DNA of 46,248 nucleotides. Origin: Deltaproteobacteria bacterium (lineage in GTDB: Bacteria > Desulfobacterota > Desulfobacteria > Desulfobacterales > Desulfosalsimonadaceae). The translations under genes were made by a program, and so were the position numbers. The stretch lies in assembly GCA_013151835.1 (NCBI GenBank), contig JAADHK010000027.1, forward strand, positions 1 through 46,248. Reading direction: 5' to 3'. The notes below the pieces were generated by a model. The model was not told the origin of the DNA and did no database searches. It was given only the letters and a program-made list of their open reading frames with translations. Within the stretch, counting starts at the first letter, position 1. Every line of letters starts with the position of its first letter. Below, in pieces: positions 1 through 9,331 of this stretch.

Positions 1-3
1 CCG

Positions 4-2355
4 TTATCGTCCCAAGGCTATCCGTATCACGTTGCGCATATTTGCCGCAAAATGAAAAGTCATCTGTTCACGAACGTTTTCGGGCAGGTCTTCGAGGTCC
101 TTTTCATTGGATTCCGGCAGAATAATGGTTCGAATGCCCGCCCGGTGGGCCGCAAGCATCTTTTCCTTGATCCCGCCCACGGCCAGCACCCGGCCCCTCA
201 AGGTGATTTCGCCGGTCATGGCCAGGTTTTTCGACGTTGGCGTATCCGTGAAAATCGAGGCCAGGGCCGTTAACATGGTAACGCCGGCCGAGGGCCCGTC
301 TTTCGGGATGGCGCCTGCCGGCACATGGACGTGGATGTCCGTCTTTGAAAACCTTTCCTCGTCGATCTCAAGCGCCTTTGCATTTGAACGGATATAGCTT
401 AAGGCCGCCTGGGCCGATTCCTTCATCACGTCCCCGAGCTGGCCGGTAAGTATAAGCCTGCCGGTCCCCTTCATTATGGTTGCCTCTATGAAGAGCACGT
501 CCCCGCCGGCCGGGGTCCAGGCAAGGCCCATGACTACTCCCGGCGTGGATACGCGCTTTTTGATTTCATCGGAGGAAAATTTTGCCGGTCCCAGGAAGCC
601 GACAATATCAGATTTTACCACCTTGAACATTTCCGCTTCATTGTTTACGATTTTGCTTGCCACCCCCCGGCATACGCCGGCGATTTCCCGTTCCAGGTTC
701 CGCACACCCGCTTCTTGCGTATAGGCCGATATAATTGTTTTTACAGCCCCTTTTGTAATGGATATCTGTTGACCGGTCAGGCCGTGGGCTGAGCGCTGCC
801 TTGGAACCAGGTACCTGGTGGCGATTTTCGTTTTTTCCTCGAGCGTGTACCCCGAAAGGCGCAGGACTTCCATCCGGTCGAGCAGGGGCGGAGGAATGGT
901 GTCGAGCCTGTTTGCGGTCGTTATGAACATTACCTTTGAAAGATCAAAGGCGACATCCAGGTAATGATCCGTAAATGAAGCGTTCTGTTCCGGGTCCAGA
1001 ACCTCGAGCAGGGCTGCGGACGGGTCGCCCCGATAATCCGCGCCAAGCTTGTCGACCTCGTCGAGCATGAATACCGGGTTTTTCGTCCCCGCCCGGCGGA
1101 TGCCCTGGATTATCCTGCCGGGAAGGGCGCCCACATAGGTTCTGCGATGGCCGCGTATTTCAGCCTCATCCCGGGCTCCCCCAAGGGCCATTCGCACGAA
1201 TTTTCGCCCCAGAGCCTTTGCGATTGATGCGCCCAGGGATGTCTTGCCTGTGCCGGGGGGGCCGGCAAAGCAGAGAATCGGTCCCTTGACGTCCGGTTTC
1301 AGCTTCAACACCGCAAGGTATTCCAGTATTCTTTTCTTTGCCCGTTCCAGGCCGTAGTGGTCCCGGTCGAGCACGGCCCGGGCTTTTTTCAGGTCGAGAC
1401 GGTCTTCCGAGACATCGCTCCAGGGAAGTTCCGTGAGCCAGTCAAGATAGGTCAGGGCCACGGTGTATTCGGCGGAAGAGGGGTGCATGCGGGCCAATCG
1501 ATTTAATTCACGCTCGGCCTCCTTTGCGGCCGCTTCGGGGAGCTTTCCGGATTTGATTTTTTCGCGCAGTTCGTCCAGCTCGACATTGGGGGCCTCTTTT
1601 TCGCCCAGTTCCTCTTTTATGGCCTTGAGCTGCTGGCGCAAATAGTATTCCCGCTGTTGTTTGTCCATGTCCCCCCTGACCTGGGTCTGGATTTTGCTCC
1701 CTATCTCGAGGATTTCGATCTGGTACGCCACAAGGCGCATAACCTCCTTTAACCGTTTTTTCACGTTAAAGCACTCGAGAATAACCTGCTTTTCCACTGT
1801 GGCCGATCCGATGGTGGAGGTGACCATGTCGGCCAGTGTGCCGGGCTCCTCTATGGTATTGGCCATTGCGCCGATTTCGGGCGGCAGGGACGACGACAGC
1901 TCTACGACCCTCTGGTACTGGTTGATCAGGCTCGACATCATGGCACTTATCTCTTTGCCCTCTGGTTCGGAAGGATTTATCGTCTCGATGCCGGCCGTGA
2001 TATACGGGTCGTCTGATATGAGTCCCGAAACCTTAAAACGGCCGATGCCCTGGAGGAGAATCTGGACCGTGTTTTCATCGGTTTTGGCCATTTTCAGGAT
2101 TACCGCGCTGGTTCCCACGCCATGCAGATCATCCATTGAATATGATTTTTTCAGCTGTTTACTCCGTGACGTAACCGCGCCCACGAGCCTGTCTTTTGCC
2201 ATGACCTCGTCGATGAGCCGGATCGATTCTTTCTGCTTGACGATTAAGGGGAGGACCATCTTGGGAAACAATACAACGTCAAACAGGGGGAGTATGGGGA
2301 GGACCGCTGGAATACGGTCAGTTGGCGCGGTCTTTTTTTTGTTTTTTTCAGTCAT
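4..2355 (-). CDS. lon: ATP-dependent endopeptidase Lon
   Basis: This is a complete 783-residue Lon, a cytoplasmic AAA+ serine protease that unfolds and degrades damaged and regulatory proteins. The N-terminal substrate-binding LON domain covers about residues 18-215 and starts with [18 protein letters not shown]. It is followed by a coiled-coil linker and an AAA+ module with Walker A GPPGTGKT at 365-372 and Walker [12 protein letters not shown]. The C-terminal protease domain has the nucleophile Ser689 in DGPSAGVTM and the dyad Lys732 in GGIKEK, with the spacing of E. coli Lon. The start at 2355 has an AGAGGA ribosome site four bases upstream. It lies 33 bases downstream of hsp20 on the same strand, so the two are probably cotranscribed as a heat-shock unit. 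The stop is at the very edge of the window but the gene is complete. Confidence 0.97.
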   Translation of the reverse strand: MTEKNKKKTAPTDRIPAVLPILPLFDVVLFPKMVLPLIVKQKESIRLIDEVMAKDRLVGAVTSRSKQLKKSYSMDDLHGVGTSAVILKMAKTDENTVQILLQGIGRFKVSGLISDDPYITAGIETINPSEPEGKEISAMMSSLINQYQRVVELSSSLPPEIGAMANTIEEPGTLADMVTSTIGSATVEKQVILECFNVKKRLKEVMRLVAYQIEILEIGSKIQTQVRGDMDKQQREYYLRQQLKAIKEELGEKEAPNVELDELREKIKSGKLPEAAAKEAERELNRLARMHPSSAEYTVALTYLDWLTELPWSDVSEDRLDLKKARAVLDRDHYGLERAKKRILEYLAVLKLKPDVKGPILCFAGPPGTGKTSLGASIAKALGRKFVRMALGGARDEAEIRGHRRTYVGALPGRIIQGIRRAGTKNPVFMLDEVDKLGADYRGDPSAALLEVLDPEQNASFTDHYLDVAFDLSKVMFITTANRLDTIPPPLLDRMEVLRLSGYTLEEKTKIATRYLVPRQRSAHGLTGQQISITKGAVKTIISAYTQEAGVRNLEREIAGVCRGVASKIVNNEAEMFKVVKSDIVGFLGPAKFSSDEIKKRVSTPGVVMGLAWTPAGGDVLFIEATIMKGTGRLILTGQLGDVMKESAQAALSYIRSNAKALEIDEERFSKTDIHVHVPAGAIPKDGPSAGVTMLTALASIFTDTPTSKNLAMTGEITLRGRVLAVGGIKEKMLAAHRAGIRTIILPESNEKDLEDLPENVREQMTFHFAANMRNVIRIALGR

Positions 2356-2388
2356 GGGTTCCTCTGCGTGTTATGCGAGTCCGGAGCT

Positions 2389-2853
2389 TTATTCCTCACG
2401 GATGGGTGTATTCTGCCGCGAAACAGGGGGCAGCTTTTCCATTTCAATGATCAGAAAACCTCTCTTGTAAGTTGCCACTACTGTTTCGGTGTCTATGGAA
2501 TACGGCAGACGAACCACTCGCTCGAACGGGCCGTACTCTATTTCGACCAGGCGGTACCGGCCGTTTTCAGCGGGAGGATGGCTTGAGCGGCGCCCCGAGA
2601 TCCGGACGGCATCGGGGCTGATTTCAAGGCCGATCTCAGCCTTTTCAACACCTGCGACATCGGCGCGGATAAATATTTTCTTAGCGGTTTCAAACACGTC
2701 GATCTGCGGTTTCCAGGCTGTTTTCGAAAACGAAAATATGGGATGCATGGATTTGAACATCTCGGCGATTGTTTTGTCTATTCCCCGGTTCATTATGCCA
2801 AGGGGATCAAACGCATCGAGATCATGGGCTATGCGGATTTTTAAAACTTCCAT
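2389..2853 (-). CDS. Small heat shock protein, Hsp20/alpha-crystallin family
   Basis: A 154-residue small heat shock protein, an ATP-independent holdase that binds unfolding proteins in the cytoplasm. The alpha-crystallin domain spans about residues 48-140, opening at KPQIDVFETAKKIFIRADVAGV and closing with the beta-strand motif YKRGFLIIEMEKLP. The N-terminal arm is short and the C-terminal tail (NTPIREE) has no clear IxI/V anchor, so oligomer packing may differ from classical members. An AGGGAGA ribosome site sits seven bases before the start. It precedes lon on the same strand, which fits a shared protein-quality-control operon. No CIRCE element or convincing sigma-32 box was seen upstream. 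Confidence 0.93.
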   Translation of the reverse strand: MEVLKIRIAHDLDAFDPLGIMNRGIDKTIAEMFKSMHPIFSFSKTAWKPQIDVFETAKKIFIRADVAGVEKAEIGLEISPDAVRISGRRSSHPPAENGRYRLVEIEYGPFERVVRLPYSIDTETVVATYKRGFLIIEMEKLPPVSRQNTPIREE

Positions 2854-2905
2854 TACCGTGTCTCCCTGGGAGGATGGTGCGGGTTTGGCACTTATATCGC
2901 TTTTT

Positions 2906-2962
2906 TGTGCGTCAGCTCTTTCACGGCTTGCGCGACGCAGCAGATGGATTTTTTACGAGTTC
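2906..2962. repeat. Half copy of a dispersed palindromic element
   Basis: This stretch matches the right arm of the 115-bp palindrome at 38430-38544. Shared blocks include GCTCTTTCACGGCT, GCAGATGGA and TTTTTTACGAG, with only scattered mismatches and two single-base indels. The matching left arm is absent here, so this is a solo half. It lies in the 5' leader region of the hsp20-lon unit, between its candidate promoter and start codon, so it would be transcribed as untranslated leader. Confidence 0.7.
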
Positions 2963-2968
2963 GACAAT

Positions 2969-2997
2969 GATATATCACGAACAAAAGCCTTTGTAAA
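2969..2997 (-). promoter_or_regulatory. Candidate sigma-70 type promoter for hsp20-lon
   Basis: Read on the minus strand there is TTTACA (2992-2997), a 17-base spacer and TATATC (2969-2974). It would give a leader of about 110 bases before hsp20, containing the half repeat at 2906-2962. This is pattern matching only. The 356-base gap 2854-3209 otherwise holds that repeat, a weaker plus-strand TTGACG at 3033 with TATATT at 3054 (spacer only 15 bases), and the ribosome site of the next gene. Confidence 0.4.
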
Positions 2998-3209
2998 CCG
3001 GATTACCGGGTGAAAGTATTGCTATTTTCTCCTTGACGGCAATGTGTCACTCCTATATTGAAAGAAAAGGAGCGGTTGAGCTTTTTACTGTCTGCGCCTT
3101 GCCTCATAATTATATGAACTCATAACCCGTCACGGATTCGGGAACCGGAACCCGCCCTTCTTCCGTTCAGGCAGGACGTCCGCCTCAATAGTGTAAGCTG
3201 GAGGATTTC

Positions 3210-5291
3210 ATGCGTATTCTTGTGGCTGATGATAACCGGGTGAACGCGGAGCTTTTAAAGGGCCTGCTGGAAAAAAGGGGGCACACGGTCTCTTGCGTTG
3301 AAAACGGGAAAAAGGGCCTGGAAATTCTCCTTTCTGCCGAAGATTTCGATCTGATCATTTCAGATATCCTCATGCCCGAGATGGACGGGTTCCAGTTCTG
3401 CAGGTATTGCAAACTCATTGATACCCTCCGTCACATCCCCTTTATTTTTTATTCCGGCACCTACACCGAGAAACAGGACGAGGAGCTGGCCCTGCGACTG
3501 GGGGCCTCTCATTTTATCCGCAAGCCGCTGGCCCCGGCCGAACTCATGGGACGTGTTGAATCGGTTATGGAGGATATCCGGTCCGGTGCCATCAGTTTCC
3601 GGGTGCCCGAGGATACAAACGAGTATGAAACATACAGGCTCTACAGCGAACGGCTTGTCAACAAGCTGGAAAAGAAGATGGAGGAGCTTGATGCCAGTGT
3701 GGTTGCCCTGGAAGATGAAATCGTGGAGCGGAAAAAAACCGAGGGAAACCTGCGGCTGGAAAAAGAGTTTGCCGAAAAGATTTTTAACGCAGCCCCGGTC
3801 CTTATGCTGGTACTGGACCCCGATGGGCGAATACTCAGGTTCAACCCCTGCCTGGAGCAGATCTCGGGCTATACTGTTTCAGAGGTTGTGGGCAAACACT
3901 GGAAAACCATTTTCAAGCCTGAAACTTTTAACACCAGAGAATATTTGGGCTATACAAAGGGGAAAAGTCCGGAAGGGCTGGGCGAAAATGTGACGGTTTT
4001 CAGAACACGGGACAACAAGCCCAGGATTATAGAATGGTTGTACAGGGACCTGACCGACGGCCAGGGAAGCGTTACCGCGCTTCTGGCCATGGGAATGGAT
4101 GTAACCGACCGGCTGGCGCAACACCGGGAACTGATGAACTCAAGAAATGCGGAAGTCGTCAACCAGTTGTGCGGCGGTTTGGTTCACGATTTTAACAATC
4201 TACTGGCGGTTATTCTTGGGCGGATTTCTCTTGCAAAAGATGATATCCGTCCCCTGGTGGGCGATTCGATTCACCTTGAGAGCGCGCACCAGGCCTGTCT
4301 CCGTGCCCGGGACCTGACCGCCTGTCTCATGCGCATGACCCACGGCAACATGCTTTCTTGCCGGACGACGGATATAAAGCAGCTTGTAAAAAAGGCGGTA
4401 GTTTCGGTGCCCGGTGCCGGCGGCGTGTGCGAAATTGAGGCGGAAGACGGTATGCCGGAACTCCTTGCCGATCCCAAACAGCTTGTCGACGCATTGTCCA
4501 ATATAGTTGCAAACAGCGTGGAAGCCACGGGTGGCAAGGGTTCGGTCAGGATCATCTGCCGGACCGAAAATGAAACCGGTGAAAATGGAACCGGTGGGGA
4601 TGTGGGTAACAAGATAAAGGAAAATATGAAAAAGCGGGTCAGGATCAGCATCAGCGACACGGGTTCCGGGATTTCCGAACATATCCTACCGCGTATTTTC
4701 GATCCGTATTTTTCCACAAAGGAGCGGGGCGCCAAAAAGGGGATGGGGCTCGGTCTGTCCACAGCTTATGCCATAATCGAGAAGCACGGAGGGAGCATAG
4801 ACGTTGTTTCTAATTCCGGTGTCGGGACCGTCGTAGATATTTTTATGCCGGTGGACGGGCCGGAGCCAGGGCCGGTCGAATCCTCTCGGGCCGCGCCCGG
4901 AGACGAGTTGCCCCAGCTTTCGGGACGGGTGCTGGTGATGGATGATGAGCTCGCTCTGAGGGATCTCTGTGTGATGATGCTGGCACGCAGCGGAATTGAT
5001 GCCGAGGCTGTTTCAGAAGGGGAGGCGGCGGTGAATCGCTATACCGAAGCCATGAAAGGAAAAACACCTTTTGATGCCGTGCTCCTCGATCTCACCAACC
5101 GGCACGGCATGGGCGGGATTGAGACCATGAAACGGCTGAGTGCAATCGACCCGGATGTCAGGGCAATTATCACCACGGGATTTTCCAATGATCCCGTGGT
5201 TACACAATTCTCAGCCCACGGGTTTGCCGCAGCGCTGACCAAGCCCTTTTCCAGGGCCGATCTTATCCATGCGCTGGAACGGGTGCTTTAG
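3210..5291 (+). CDS. Hybrid histidine kinase, REC-PAS-HisKA-HATPase-REC, soluble
   Basis: A 693-residue cytoplasmic hybrid sensor kinase with no membrane segment. Domains in order are an N-terminal receiver (1-120, phospho-acceptor Asp52 in SDILMPEMDG, Lys in IRKPLAP), a coiled-coil linker (140-190), a PAS sensor (190-305), a dimerisation/phosphoacceptor region with His326 in GGLVHDFNNLLAV, a HATPase domain (NIVANSVEATG, DTGSGIS, GMGLGLS), and a second receiver (about 575-693, Asp627 in LLDLTNRHG). The layout suggests an upstream response regulator input controls the kinase and that phosphate may pass to the C-terminal receiver. The ligand and output partner are unknown, and no DNA-binding regulator is adjacent. 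GGAGG at 3200-3204 fixes the ATG start. Its 3' end lies 3 bases from the end of the convergent antiporter gene. Confidence 0.9.
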   Translation: MRILVADDNRVNAELLKGLLEKRGHTVSCVENGKKGLEILLSAEDFDLIISDILMPEMDGFQFCRYCKLIDTLRHIPFIFYSGTYTEKQDEELALRLGASHFIRKPLAPAELMGRVESVMEDIRSGAISFRVPEDTNEYETYRLYSERLVNKLEKKMEELDASVVALEDEIVERKKTEGNLRLEKEFAEKIFNAAPVLMLVLDPDGRILRFNPCLEQISGYTVSEVVGKHWKTIFKPETFNTREYLGYTKGKSPEGLGENVTVFRTRDNKPRIIEWLYRDLTDGQGSVTALLAMGMDVTDRLAQHRELMNSRNAEVVNQLCGGLVHDFNNLLAVILGRISLAKDDIRPLVGDSIHLESAHQACLRARDLTACLMRMTHGNMLSCRTTDIKQLVKKAVVSVPGAGGVCEIEAEDGMPELLADPKQLVDALSNIVANSVEATGGKGSVRIICRTENETGENGTGGDVGNKIKENMKKRVRISISDTGSGISEHILPRIFDPYFSTKERGAKKGMGLGLSTAYAIIEKHGGSIDVVSNSGVGTVVDIFMPVDGPEPGPVESSRAAPGDELPQLSGRVLVMDDELALRDLCVMMLARSGIDAEAVSEGEAAVNRYTEAMKGKTPFDAVLLDLTNRHGMGGIETMKRLSAIDPDVRAIITTGFSNDPVVTQFSAHGFAAALTKPFSRADLIHALERVL

Positions 5292-5294
5292 GAA

Positions 5295-7235
5295 TCACTC
5301 AATTTCACACATTGAGGTGTGGAAAAAATCCCCGTTATCCTGCTTATCCTGTTTTTCGGGTTCATTTGGACCGGCGGCAACCCATCCGGTTTCCGACAGG
5401 GCTTTTTCCACGAATTTTGCCTCTTTTTCAAGAACAAAGAAAAACGCCTTGTCACCGGTCTTGAAGCGGGTCTGATCTCCAACGGGAAAAAGGTTTTTGC
5501 CGCGCAAAACCGCCGCGCAGATCATGGCGTTGTTCGCTTCCTCCGGCCATGCAGTTGCTGCGTCTTTTTCTAAATGCCGGGCATTTTCAAGTGTCCGGAC
5601 CCGCAGGACAACCTGACCTCTGCTTAAACGGACCGACCAGAGGGCCACGTCCGTGGGGTTGCCGAACAGAACCTGCGAACCGGCTTCGTGGAGCATCAGG
5701 TCGTTAAGGGAGTTGCCCGACTGCCTCAGCGTCGAAAAGAGTGAGATGCCCCTTGCCTCGGCCCTTGCCCTTGAAATAAATAAAAGATTTACCTCCTCAT
5801 TTTCAGTTGCGGCAATGGCACCCCGCCGGGTGTCGATTTCGGCCCTTTGCAGGGTCCGGGCTTCCAGGCCGTTTCCGAAGATGACCTTGGTGCAGTCGTC
5901 CCGGGCGGCCCGGCAATGGTCTGCGTTGGCATCGATGCTGATAACCTCCTCGCCACGGGTTTTCAGCACTTTTGCCAGGCCCCGGGCCAGGTCGTTGGCG
6001 CCCAGGATGACCCAACCGCTTTTCAAGGGCCGTCTCAGCCCGAGAATGCCCGCGATGACGGGACCGACAATGCCTGAAAAAAAGACCGTGGCCAGGATGA
6101 CGAGAAATACCATCGCCCGCAGGGCATAGCCGCCTGGAATTCCGTTTTCGGCCAGGTTAGCGGCAAAGAGAGATGCCACGGCGGCGGCCACGATTCCCCT
6201 CGGCCCGATCGAAGCGATAAAGACTTTTTCCCGCCAGCTCAGCGTCGAGCGGGCGCATCCCGCGAATACCGCCAGGGGGCGGACCACGGCGATTAATGCA
6301 ACGACCACTAAAAGGCCCGGCAGTCCCAGTTGCGTCACCTGGTTTATGCGCACGTCAGCCGCCAGCAGGACGAAGAGCATGCCGATGAGCATGACGGTGA
6401 GTCCTTCCTTGAACTCGGCAAGGTCGTCTATGGCTGTTGTGCCCGTATCGAGGTTGCCTACAAAAAGTCCGGCCACGGTCACTGCGGCGATCCCGCTTTC
6501 AGCCAGCACGGAATTGGCCGCCTGGAAGAGGGCAAGAACCGCGCAAAGTATAAATACATTTTCCATTCCCTCGGCAATGGCGCGCCCGGATTTAAGGAGT
6601 CGTACAAGTATCATCCCGGCTGCGCCTCCGGAAATAATTCCGAACCCGATCCGGGAAAAGACATGCCAGAGCCAGACATACGGGCCGGCCATGTGAGGGC
6701 CGGTTGCGGCCTCGAGGGCCACGATGGCCACCACTGCGCCGATTGCGTCGATAAATACCCCTTCGGCTTCCAGTATGGTCGCCACGGATCGGGTCACCCT
6801 CAGTCTCTTTAAGATCGGGTTGATCACCGTGGGACCGGTGACCATGACCAGTGTTCCGAATAAAAGGGATGTCTTGATCGGCCAGGAAAGGAAGTAGCGT
6901 GCCGCAAGCGTGCCGCCGGCAACGGTTATGGCCCCTCCGTACAGGATAAGATGGCGGATGGCCTTGTGAACCTTTTTCAGCCGTTTGAACCGAAGGCTCA
7001 TCCCCCCTTCGAAAAGGATTACGGCAACCGCAAACCCGGTCAGGATGTTCAGGCCCGAACCGAGGCTTGCCGGTTGGATCAGGCCAAGCCCGTCCGGGCC
7101 GAGAAAAACACCGGTCGCAAGCAGAAGCACGATGCCGGGCACGCGGATATGCCGGGCAATGCTCTGGGCGGTCATGCCGATCACGAGGGCCAGGGCCAGG
7201 GTCAGGCCGGGATTGTATGGGATGGCGGGCAGCAT
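5295..7235 (-). CDS. Cation/proton antiporter with C-terminal TrkA-N domain
   Basis: A monovalent cation:proton antiporter of the CPA (NhaP/KefB-like) superfamily in the inner membrane. With the start at 7235 it is 646 residues. The first 400 or so form about 12 hydrophobic helices with family motifs FEGGMSLRF, ILEAEGVFIDAIGA (the ion-binding helix, an EAEG...ID variant of the usual ES..ND) and SIGPRGIVAAAV. A Rossmann-like TrkA-N regulatory domain follows (GWVILGANDLARGLAKVL), then a TrkA-C-like tail, suggesting nucleotide control of ion flux. The frame stays open upstream to a TTG at 7301, but those extra 22 residues look non-native and the ATG at 7235 starts directly before the first helix with an AGGA about 12 bases upstream. 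The exact ion (Na+ or K+) cannot be told from sequence. Confidence 0.88.
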   Translation of the reverse strand: MLPAIPYNPGLTLALALVIGMTAQSIARHIRVPGIVLLLATGVFLGPDGLGLIQPASLGSGLNILTGFAVAVILFEGGMSLRFKRLKKVHKAIRHLILYGGAITVAGGTLAARYFLSWPIKTSLLFGTLVMVTGPTVINPILKRLRVTRSVATILEAEGVFIDAIGAVVAIVALEAATGPHMAGPYVWLWHVFSRIGFGIISGGAAGMILVRLLKSGRAIAEGMENVFILCAVLALFQAANSVLAESGIAAVTVAGLFVGNLDTGTTAIDDLAEFKEGLTVMLIGMLFVLLAADVRINQVTQLGLPGLLVVVALIAVVRPLAVFAGCARSTLSWREKVFIASIGPRGIVAAAVASLFAANLAENGIPGGYALRAMVFLVILATVFFSGIVGPVIAGILGLRRPLKSGWVILGANDLARGLAKVLKTRGEEVISIDANADHCRAARDDCTKVIFGNGLEARTLQRAEIDTRRGAIAATENEEVNLLFISRARAEARGISLFSTLRQSGNSLNDLMLHEAGSQVLFGNPTDVALWSVRLSRGQVVLRVRTLENARHLEKDAATAWPEEANNAMICAAVLRGKNLFPVGDQTRFKTGDKAFFFVLEKEAKFVEKALSETGWVAAGPNEPEKQDKQDNGDFFHTSMCEIE

Positions 7236-7395
7236 GAGATTTTTATATCCTAATTTTGGGGTTCCGGCAAGGGGCAAACAGAACATATGAAGGATGCCCA
7301 AACAAAAAAATCGGACAAAAAAAGTATGGACAGCAGACGTATTAAAACGTAATCTACAGTTTTATGACACAATCAACCAGAAAAGGATGTTTAAG

Positions 7396-7545
7396 ATGAG
7401 TAATATGTTGGTGTTTTTAATAATTGTTGCCGTCTGGTATCTGTTGCAGGCGGTTATACTCCCGAAGATGGGGGTTTCCACCTGAATGAAAGATGCCTGT
7501 CAGGTGACGGACAAGAAGAAAGAAAAGGACAATACAAAGGTATGA
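7396..7545 (+). CDS. Candidate small membrane selenoprotein (in-frame TGA at 7483-7485)
   Basis: The conventional reading is a 29-residue peptide (7396-7485) with one strong transmembrane helix, MLVFLIIVAVWYLLQAVIL, followed by PKMGVST and TGA. AAGGA at 7383-7387 is well placed for ATG 7396. Reading the TGA as selenocysteine extends the frame 19 codons to a second TGA at 7543-7545, which overlaps the argS start codon as ATGA, the usual form of translational coupling. The 49-residue product would have Sec30 followed by MKDACQVTDKKKEKD, putting a Cys five residues after Sec in a polar tail, a plausible redox pair beside a membrane anchor. An inverted repeat CACCTGA/TCAGGTG (7479-7485 and 7500-7506) includes the TGA, and a smaller hairpin with a GUC loop lies at 7495-7505. 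Neither is a textbook SECIS. The existence of the short protein is likely; the Sec reading is inference. Confidence 0.5.
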
Positions 7546-9227
7546 AAGAAAGACTGAGAAAAATCATCATTGACGCGGCGAAACAGGCCCATGTCGCGGG
7601 AATACTGCATACCGACGTATTTGCCGGCGCGGTCGTTGAAGCACCGAATGTCGAGGCTCATGGGGATTTTGCAACCAATTTCGCCATGGCAAATGCCTCG
7701 GTTCTGAAAAAGCCGCCCCGGAAGATCGCCGGGATTATTCTCGAACACATCGATGATCCGGACGGGATTATTGAAAAATTCGAGATCGCGGGCCCGGGAT
7801 TTATCAATTTTTTTATACGGCCGTCGGCCTGGCATCCTATTTTATGTGATATCCACGAAAAAAAAGAGACCTATGGCGCATCCGATATCGGCAGGAATAA
7901 AAAGGTCCAGGTTGAATTCGTCTCGGCCAATCCCACCGGCCCGCTGCACGTGGGCCACGGCCGCGGCGCCGTGGTGGGAGACAGCTTGGCGTCCATCCTC
8001 GCTTTTTGTCAGTACGCCGTTACACGGGAATATTATATAAACGATAACGGGCGTCAGATCGACACCCTCACCCTCGGCCGTTCCGTTCATGCGCGGTGCC
8101 GGGAGCTTTCGGGCCGCGATGTTACATTCCCGGAGGACGGGTATAAGGGGGATTACGTTTACGATATCGCGCGGGATCTGTTGGAAAAAGACGGGGAAAA
8201 CCTGTTTGCGCCGGAAGAAACGGGGAGCGCCGATGCCGTAATCAATCGATGCGCCGAGTTTGCGGCCGCCGGTATTCTGGCCGGCATCCGGACAGACCTC
8301 GAATGCCTGGGGATCCGGTTTGATGTCTGGTTTTCCGAAAAGGGGCTCTACGAAAGTGGAAAGGTTCGTGATATCATGGAGGCGTTGAAACTCGACGGAC
8401 GGGTCTATGAAAAAGACGGCGCTCTCTGGTTCAAATCGAGTGATTACGGGGATGAAAAAGACCGGGTCGTAGTAAGGAGCAACGGGCAGACCACCTATTT
8501 CGCATCCGACATCGCCTATCACAGGGACAAGTTTGACCGTGGGTTCGACCGCGTGGTCGATGTGTGGGGCGCGGATCACCACGGGTATGTCCCCCGGCTT
8601 TCGGCGGCCATTGACGCCATGGGGTACGACCGGGAATGCTTCAAGGTGATTCTGGTGCACCTTGTAAACCTTTTGCGGGACAATGTTCAGATCGCCATGT
8701 CCACCCGTGCCGGAGAGTTTACCACCTTAAAGGACGTGGTGGACGAGGTGGGAAGCGACGCGGCCCGGTTTATCTTCCTTACACGCCACCATGAAAGCCC
8801 TCTTGATTTCGACCTTGATCTTGCGAAAAAAAAGACCAATGACAATCCGGTTTATTACGTCCAGTATGTTCATGCCCGGATTTCGAGCATATTGAAAAAG
8901 GCTGAGGCCGACGGATGCGCTGCGCCCAAAGCCGGCATTGCCCCCGACCTTTCAGGCCTTAATACCGTAGAAGATGTACGGCTCATGAAGCACCTGTCCA
9001 GATACCCGGGTATCATAGAGACTGCGGCTCTCATGATGGAGCCGCACAGGGTGGCCTATTTTCTCATGGAACTTGCCGCTGCATTTCATGCCTATTACAA
9101 CAAACACCGTGTCTTAACGGATGATCCCGATATGACGGTGGCCAGGCTGTACCTGGTTTCGGCCGTGGCCGTCGTTATAAAAAATGGTTTGAATCTTCTG
9201 GGGGTTTTTGCGCCCGAATCGATGTAG
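7542..9227 (+). CDS. argS: Arginyl-tRNA synthetase
   Basis: A class I aminoacyl-tRNA synthetase charging tRNA-Arg with arginine, 561 residues, usual bacterial length. The N-terminal Add-1 domain recognises the tRNA D-loop. The ATP-binding HIGH signature is HVGH at 136-139 within SANPTGPLHVGHGRGAVVGD. The KMSKS region is replaced by AMSTRAGEF, which is normal for this synthetase. The DALR anticodon-binding domain fills the C-terminus, with YYVQYVHARISSIL at its entry. The start codon overlaps the second TGA of the upstream candidate selenoprotein frame, so initiation may be coupled to it. An imperfect hairpin follows the stop. Confidence 0.97.
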   Translation: MKERLRKIIIDAAKQAHVAGILHTDVFAGAVVEAPNVEAHGDFATNFAMANASVLKKPPRKIAGIILEHIDDPDGIIEKFEIAGPGFINFFIRPSAWHPILCDIHEKKETYGASDIGRNKKVQVEFVSANPTGPLHVGHGRGAVVGDSLASILAFCQYAVTREYYINDNGRQIDTLTLGRSVHARCRELSGRDVTFPEDGYKGDYVYDIARDLLEKDGENLFAPEETGSADAVINRCAEFAAAGILAGIRTDLECLGIRFDVWFSEKGLYESGKVRDIMEALKLDGRVYEKDGALWFKSSDYGDEKDRVVVRSNGQTTYFASDIAYHRDKFDRGFDRVVDVWGADHHGYVPRLSAAIDAMGYDRECFKVILVHLVNLLRDNVQIAMSTRAGEFTTLKDVVDEVGSDAARFIFLTRHHESPLDFDLDLAKKKTNDNPVYYVQYVHARISSILKKAEADGCAAPKAGIAPDLSGLNTVEDVRLMKHLSRYPGIIETAALMMEPHRVAYFLMELAAAFHAYYNKHRVLTDDPDMTVARLYLVSAVAVVIKNGLNLLGVFAPESM

Positions 9228-9235
9228 ATAATTAT

Positions 9236-9306
9236 GGCTTTTAGCCGTTAGCAATTAGCTATTAGCTGAAAAAATATAAACAATTAACAGCTAATGGCTA
9301 AAAGCT
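9236..9306. repeat. Imperfect 17-bp inverted repeat between argS and the SPOR gene
   Basis: Arms 9236-9252 and 9290-9306 match at 15 of 17 positions when folded and enclose an A/T-rich 37-base loop that itself contains repeated TTAGCT words. No clean U-run follows, so it is not a standard intrinsic terminator. It looks like a dispersed intergenic palindrome, but could also attenuate read-through from argS. Confidence 0.6.
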
Positions 9307-9331
9307 GACATCTTAAAATTAAAAGAAGAAC

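Noticed and set aside
1661-2470. 269-codon open frame on the plus strand
   Set aside because: It lies antisense to lon and hsp20, has no recognisable domain or start signal, and its composition is that of a complementary-strand shadow.
2854-3209. CIRCE or sigma-32 heat-shock element upstream of hsp20
   Set aside because: No TTAGCACTC/GAGTGCTAA inverted repeat and no convincing CTTGAA...CCCCAT pair; only a sigma-70-like candidate remains.
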